Origin: Amycolatopsis sp. cg9
Lineage (GTDB): Bacteria; Actinomycetota; Actinomycetes; Mycobacteriales; Pseudonocardiaceae
NCBI RefSeq assembly: GCF_041346945.1
Contig: NZ_CP166850.1
Coordinates: 1,798,001 to 1,862,000, forward strand
Length of the DNA stretch: 64,000 nucleotides
Direction of reading: 5' to 3'
This document shows, in pieces, positions 60,547 through 64,000 of the stretch. A model generated the notes under the pieces. It worked only from the letters and a program-made list of their open reading frames with translations. It made no database searches and was not told the DNA's origin. The position numbers and the translations under genes were made by a program. Each line of letters starts with the position of its first letter. The first letter of the stretch is position 1.

Positions 60547-61980
60547 ATGTCGTTCGTATCGCCACTTTTCCTGTGGTACTTCATGCCGACGGTGCTCATC
60601 GCCGTCCTGGTGTGCCCGCGGAGCTGGCGCAACGGCATCATCGCGGTCGGCAGCCTGCTGTTCTACACGATCGGCGCCGGCGGCTTCGTGTTCCTGCTGC
60701 TGGGCTGCATGGTCGTGAACTTCATGGCCGGCCCGCTGCTGGCCCCGAGCCCGTGGGACGTCCACGGCGTCCGGCGGCGCCGCATCCTGATCGCGGTGGT
60801 GTCGCTGGACGTCGCGGTGCTGCTGGTCTGGAAGTACGCGGGCTTCGCGACCCAGCAGATCGCGGCGGTCGCGCACTGGTTCGGCGGCAGCGTGCCGGTC
60901 GCGAGCCTGGTCGTCCCGATCGGCATCTCGTTCTACACGTTCCACCACATCTCGTACGTGGTCGACATCTACCGCGGCGAGCGGCCGGCGCTGCGCAACC
61001 CGGTGTCGTTCGCCGCGTACATCGCGATGTTCCCGCAGCTGGTGGCGGGCCCGATCGTCCGGTACCGGGAGATCGCCGACCAGCTCCCCCAGCCCAGGTC
61101 CCACCGCCTGGACGACGTCGCGGCGGGCTTCCCCCGCTTCGCGCTGGGGCTGTGCAAGAAGACGATCATCGCGGATTCGCTGAGCCCGCTGGTCGAGGCG
61201 TGCTTCAAGGTCCCCCCGGACCAGATGACGTTCGCCACGGCGTGGCTCGGCGCGATCGGCTACACCCTCCAGCTGTTCTTCGACTTCTCGGGCTACTCGG
61301 ACATGGCGATCGGCCTCGGCCGCATGCTGGGCTTCCGGCTCCCGGAGAACTTCGCGAGGCCGTATTCGTCGGTGACGATCACGGAGTTCTGGCGCCGCTG
61401 GCACATGAGCCTGAGCCGCTGGTTCCGCGACTACGTGTACATCCCCCTGGGCGGCAACCGGAACGGCGCGGCCCAGACGTACCGCAACCTCTGCATCGTG
61501 TTCGTCCTGACGGGCTTCTGGCACGGAGCTCAGTGGACGTTCCTGGTGTGGGGTTGCTACCACGGCGCCCTGCTGGTGATCGAGCGCCGCTTCGGCCTCG
61601 ACCTGGACCCGGCGGTCCCGTGGAAACGCCACTTGCGCCGAGCCCTGACGATGCTGCTGGTGGTCTTCGGCTGGGTGTTCTTCCGCTCGGCCGACCTGGG
61701 CCACGCGTTGTCGATGATCGGCCACATGCTGATCCCCGACTTCGAGGGTCTCGGAGCGGGGGTGGAGCAGGCGTTCACGAACCAGCGCCTGGTCCTGCTG
61801 CTGGCGGCCCTGGCGGTGTTCTTGCTGCCGGCCCACCCGGTGACGGGCCCCCTGCTGGAGTCGTCCCGCAGCCGCCCGGCAACGGCACTGCGCATCGGCG
61901 TGATGACGGTCGGCCTGCTGTACGCGGCGATCCTGATCGCGACGGGCACGTTCAGCCCGTTCCTGTACTACCAGTTCTGA
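60547..61980 (+). CDS. MBOAT family O-acyltransferase (AlgI-like)
   Basis: A 477-residue membrane-bound O-acyltransferase with about ten hydrophobic segments. Conserved features: PIGISFYTFHHISYVVDIYR, MFPQLVAGPIVRYREI and FVLTGFWHGAQWTFLVWG with the likely catalytic His326. AlgI relatives move acyl groups onto exported polysaccharides, usually with an AlgJ/DltD-like partner, but none is next to it here. The acceptor is unknown. ATG 60547 has GGGGACCCG upstream; 53 bp after rlmB. Confidence 0.9.
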   Translation: MSFVSPLFLWYFMPTVLIAVLVCPRSWRNGIIAVGSLLFYTIGAGGFVFLLLGCMVVNFMAGPLLAPSPWDVHGVRRRRILIAVVSLDVAVLLVWKYAGFATQQIAAVAHWFGGSVPVASLVVPIGISFYTFHHISYVVDIYRGERPALRNPVSFAAYIAMFPQLVAGPIVRYREIADQLPQPRSHRLDDVAAGFPRFALGLCKKTIIADSLSPLVEACFKVPPDQMTFATAWLGAIGYTLQLFFDFSGYSDMAIGLGRMLGFRLPENFARPYSSVTITEFWRRWHMSLSRWFRDYVYIPLGGNRNGAAQTYRNLCIVFVLTGFWHGAQWTFLVWGCYHGALLVIERRFGLDLDPAVPWKRHLRRALTMLLVVFGWVFFRSADLGHALSMIGHMLIPDFEGLGAGVEQAFTNQRLVLLLAALAVFLLPAHPVTGPLLESSRSRPATALRIGVMTVGLLYAAILIATGTFSPFLYYQF

Positions 61981-62001
61981 CGCGCGCAGACAGGAAGACC
62001 A

Positions 62002-62205
62002 GTGACTGACGTGTGGACGGTCGAGATGTCCCCTGAACTCGCCAAGCTGATCCGCAGCTGGCGCGTCGACGAGGAGCAGAGCTGGCGAGACATCGCCGCC
62101 CGCATAACCCGCCACCTCGGTCTGGCACCAAGCGACAACCAGCTCGCCGGTCGCGCCTTGTGCTCCAGAGCAGCGGAGCTGCTCAACGAGGAACCCTGGA
62201 ACTGA
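62002..62205 (+). CDS. Small conserved-type hypothetical protein
   Basis: A 67-residue acidic helical protein beginning VTDVWTVEMSPELAKLIRSW, with WRVDEEQSWRDIAARITRHL. A GTG start at 62002 lies 21 bp after the MBOAT stop with GGAAGACCAG upstream. I do not know the family name; a DNA-binding-like helix-turn-helix (WRDIAARI...QLAGRAL) is possible. Coding likelihood is good, from codon bias. Confidence 0.6.
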   Translation: MTDVWTVEMSPELAKLIRSWRVDEEQSWRDIAARITRHLGLAPSDNQLAGRALCSRAAELLNEEPWN

Positions 62206-62308
62206 CACGAGTTCAGCTCCAACCCGACCCTCGGCCACACCCCACCCACCGACCCGATACGAAGCCACCTCGACGATCGGCGACCGGGTCGATGGGACAA
62301 TCCACCCC

Positions 62309-62671
62309 ATGACCGACCCCGTCGACCTGGCCAAGGTGCCCGGCGTGATCCCGTACGTCGACAACCACACCGGCCCCCGCCGCCTCCTGACGCTGGAGAT
62401 CCCCCACCTGGGCCACACGGTCCGCGCGTACGCCCCGATCGCCAGCATCGACGGCAGGCAGTACATCGTCTCCTGGGGCTCGGTCACGTTCGAGATCCCG
62501 GCGGACCGCAACGTCCACGTGAGCGCCCACCTCCACACGAACAGCGGCCACGAGCACACGATCACGCCGTTCGCCTCGATGGTCCTGGTCCCGCACCCGG
62601 CCCCGATCAGGCTGAAGGCCCAGTTCGTCCCCACCCACGGCCCCGAAGGCACCCTCATCCCGGTGGGCTGA
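62309..62671 (+). CDS. Hypothetical protein
   Basis: A 120-residue beta-rich soluble protein (VRAYAPIASIDGRQYIVSWG, VTFEIPADRNVHVSAHLH) with several His residues in HLHTNSGHEHTITPF that could bind a metal. No signal peptide. No family recognised. ATG start at 62309. It faces the next gene convergently with a 9-bp gap. Confidence 0.6.
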   Translation: MTDPVDLAKVPGVIPYVDNHTGPRRLLTLEIPHLGHTVRAYAPIASIDGRQYIVSWGSVTFEIPADRNVHVSAHLHTNSGHEHTITPFASMVLVPHPAPIRLKAQFVPTHGPEGTLIPVG

Positions 62672-62680
62672 ACCTGTTGG

Positions 62681-63247
62681 TCAGCGCCGCAGGAGGATGA
62701 CGAGCACCACCGCGACGACCGAGAGGTTCAGGGCGACCAGAGCTATCAGAAGCCGTAGTTCCAGCGTTGCCCGCTGCCAAACCGGCGTCTGGCGGGTTTG
62801 CGGCAACACCGGCTGGGTGAGCCGAACCGTGGCGTCCACGTCGCCGAACGGCAGGCCCCAGCTGGCAAGCGCCGTCCGCACGAGCCTGCGGCCGATGGCC
62901 GTGGCCTTCTGCAGCGTCTCCACGACTTCCACCGCCGTTTTGAGCGCCTGGTAAGCCGCTACGACGGCAACCAGGATCTCGAAACTGCCTGTCGTGCGGA
63001 ACCGAACACCGGAGACCTTGAACCCCGGCCCCATGATGTCGGCCATCACTCCGCTGAGCTCGGCTGCCAAACTCGTCGCGACTACGCGAAGACTGCCCTC
63101 CGAGGTGAGCCGCACAAAGTCGCCCTCCGAAATATCTTCTTTGATCCGGACGGGCTTGAGCAGGACCAACTTCTTCACGTCGACGGCGAAGTCCGTCTCG
63201 ACGTGGAAGGTCAGTACAGCCACCTCGATGTGCTCCGGTTCAGGCAT
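62681..63247 (-). CDS. Hypothetical tail-anchored membrane protein
   Basis: A 188-residue protein: a soluble N-terminal part (about 1-155) that includes VRIKEDISEGDFVRLTSEG, then a single C-terminal membrane segment (LLIALVALNLSVVAVVLVIL, about 163-185) ending in RR. Local G+C is lower than in its neighbours. I chose ATG 63247, preceded by GAGGTGG; an upstream GTG/ATG extension to 63304 is Arg-rich and less likely. No family recognised. Confidence 0.55.
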   Translation of the reverse strand: MPEPEHIEVAVLTFHVETDFAVDVKKLVLLKPVRIKEDISEGDFVRLTSEGSLRVVATSLAAELSGVMADIMGPGFKVSGVRFRTTGSFEILVAVVAAYQALKTAVEVVETLQKATAIGRRLVRTALASWGLPFGDVDATVRLTQPVLPQTRQTPVWQRATLELRLLIALVALNLSVVAVVLVILLRR

Positions 63248-63376
63248 CCCGATCGCCACCTCACGGCACGTCGCCCGCCTGCGGCGAGCTTGCTCGGCGC
63301 GCACTGAAGAGTCGCAGGCCGCCTCAGCGCGTTACCCGGCCCAGCCGCGAGATCGGGACGTGAAAGCCTGAAGCCC

Positions 63377-63982
63377 GTGCTGACCACGCGGTACCTGTTC
63401 CTCACCCGGCACGGCGAAGCAACCCCGACCGGCGAGCTCACCGAAGCCGGGCAACGCCAGGCCGTCCTCCTCGGACGCCGGCTCCGGGACGTTCCCGTCA
63501 CCGCGGTCCACCACGGTCCCCTCCCGCGTGCCGCGCACACCGCCGAACTGATCGCCGCGCAGCTCCCCGGTGTCCCCGTCCACGTCGACGAGGCCGCCGG
63601 TGACTTCGTTCCCCACGTGCCCAAGCGGGAGGAGCTCCCCGAGACCGCCGCGGGCGTCCTCTTGGCCTTCGCCCGCAGTCTCCCGGCCGCCGACGAAGAG
63701 CTCGCCGCCGAGGCCGAACGGCGGTTCAGCGGGCCCGTGCCCGGCACCGAGCCGCGGTACGAAGTTCTCGTCACGCACAACTTCCTCGCCGGCTGGCTCG
63801 TTCGCGCGTCGCAGGACGCGCCGCCGTGGCGGTGGCTCGCGCTCAACCATGCCAACGCCGCGCTCACCGTCATCCGGTACTCGCCCGCCCGCCCTGCCGC
63901 GCTGTTGACCTACAACGACCAGAGCCACCTGCCCGCCGAACTGTGCTGGACCGGGTTCCCGCCCGACTTCTACGTTCCGTAG
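63377..63982 (+). CDS. Histidine phosphatase family protein
   Basis: A 201-residue phosphoglycerate-mutase-like protein. The catalytic RHG motif is in YLFLTRHGEATPTGEL (His12), and the second conserved His is in EVLVTHNFLAGWLV. VTAVHHGPLPRAAHTAELIA carries the substrate-site Arg. GTG start at 63377. The substrate is not predictable in this broad phosphatase family. It is complete just inside the window end. Confidence 0.87.
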   Translation: MLTTRYLFLTRHGEATPTGELTEAGQRQAVLLGRRLRDVPVTAVHHGPLPRAAHTAELIAAQLPGVPVHVDEAAGDFVPHVPKREELPETAAGVLLAFARSLPAADEELAAEAERRFSGPVPGTEPRYEVLVTHNFLAGWLVRASQDAPPWRWLALNHANAALTVIRYSPARPAALLTYNDQSHLPAELCWTGFPPDFYVP

Positions 63983-64000
63983 CCACCGAACGCGGAGGGT

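Overview
The window is about 72% G+C, with many GTG/TTG starts, short stop/start overlaps and secreted enzymes. The block radA / lpqE / carD-ispD-ispF / cysS-rlmB together with murT-gatD points to a mycolic-acid-related or pseudonocardial actinobacterium. Gene content and the intergenic palindromes suggest Pseudonocardiales, most likely Amycolatopsis or a close relative. That genus call is inference. I see no prophage, insertion sequence, CRISPR array or classical biosynthetic gene cluster.

Layout. 1-4.1 kb: murT-gatD (lipid II amidation), a medium-chain reductase with a divergent TetR regulator, and an IclR regulator. 4.4-12 kb: lactate permease, HD phosphohydrolase, a DGPF-DGPF-ECF42 sigma operon with a recognisable self-type promoter, an Rsm22-like rRNA methyltransferase coupled to a RibD-C reductase, and a mycothiol-dependent-type enzyme. 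11.6-15.6 kb: an orphan histidine kinase, a DUF2079 membrane protein and two exported DUF4232 proteins. 15.8-24.6 kb is the most unusual region: a minus-strand module of cytosolic S8 peptidase, ECF-like sigma factor, a small protein with a transthyretin-like fold, and a large TPR-CHAT (caspase-like) protein. It lies opposite a SpvB/RHS-type gene that ends without a toxin domain.

24.7-33.2 kb: an ECF41 (SigJ-type) sigma factor with its consensus promoter, then secreted polysaccharide and protein degraders: a GH29 fucosidase-like protein, an S53 peptidase and a CBM56 beta-helix glucanase-like protein. 33.2-41.1 kb: an erythromycin-esterase-like protein with a double-HTH MerR regulator, a channel-like membrane protein, an MFS efflux pump with its TetR regulator, an alpha/beta hydrolase and an RCC1-repeat secreted protein. 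41.2-52.1 kb: tRNA-Thr, a ThrE exporter, otsA and an otsB-GH15 fusion (trehalose synthesis plus a hydrolase), an ArsR-type regulator with a membrane-bound hydrolase, a C39-type peptidase, and an ECF sigma factor with a CU044_5270 membrane partner. 52.1-64 kb: a 52-bp tandem repeat, then the conserved housekeeping block radA, lpqE, carD, ispD, ispF, two PPOX flavoproteins, a HAD protein, cysS, rlmB, and MBOAT, small hypothetical and histidine phosphatase genes.

Four ECF-type sigma factors occur in 64 kb, two with promoters matching their group consensus. Three families of long intergenic palindromes recur: an 87-bp element at three loci (86/87 identical between two of them), a GAATGAnTCATTC-type palindrome at several loci, and a GTGAAGGCCACCTT element that also appears inside the RHS coding sequence.
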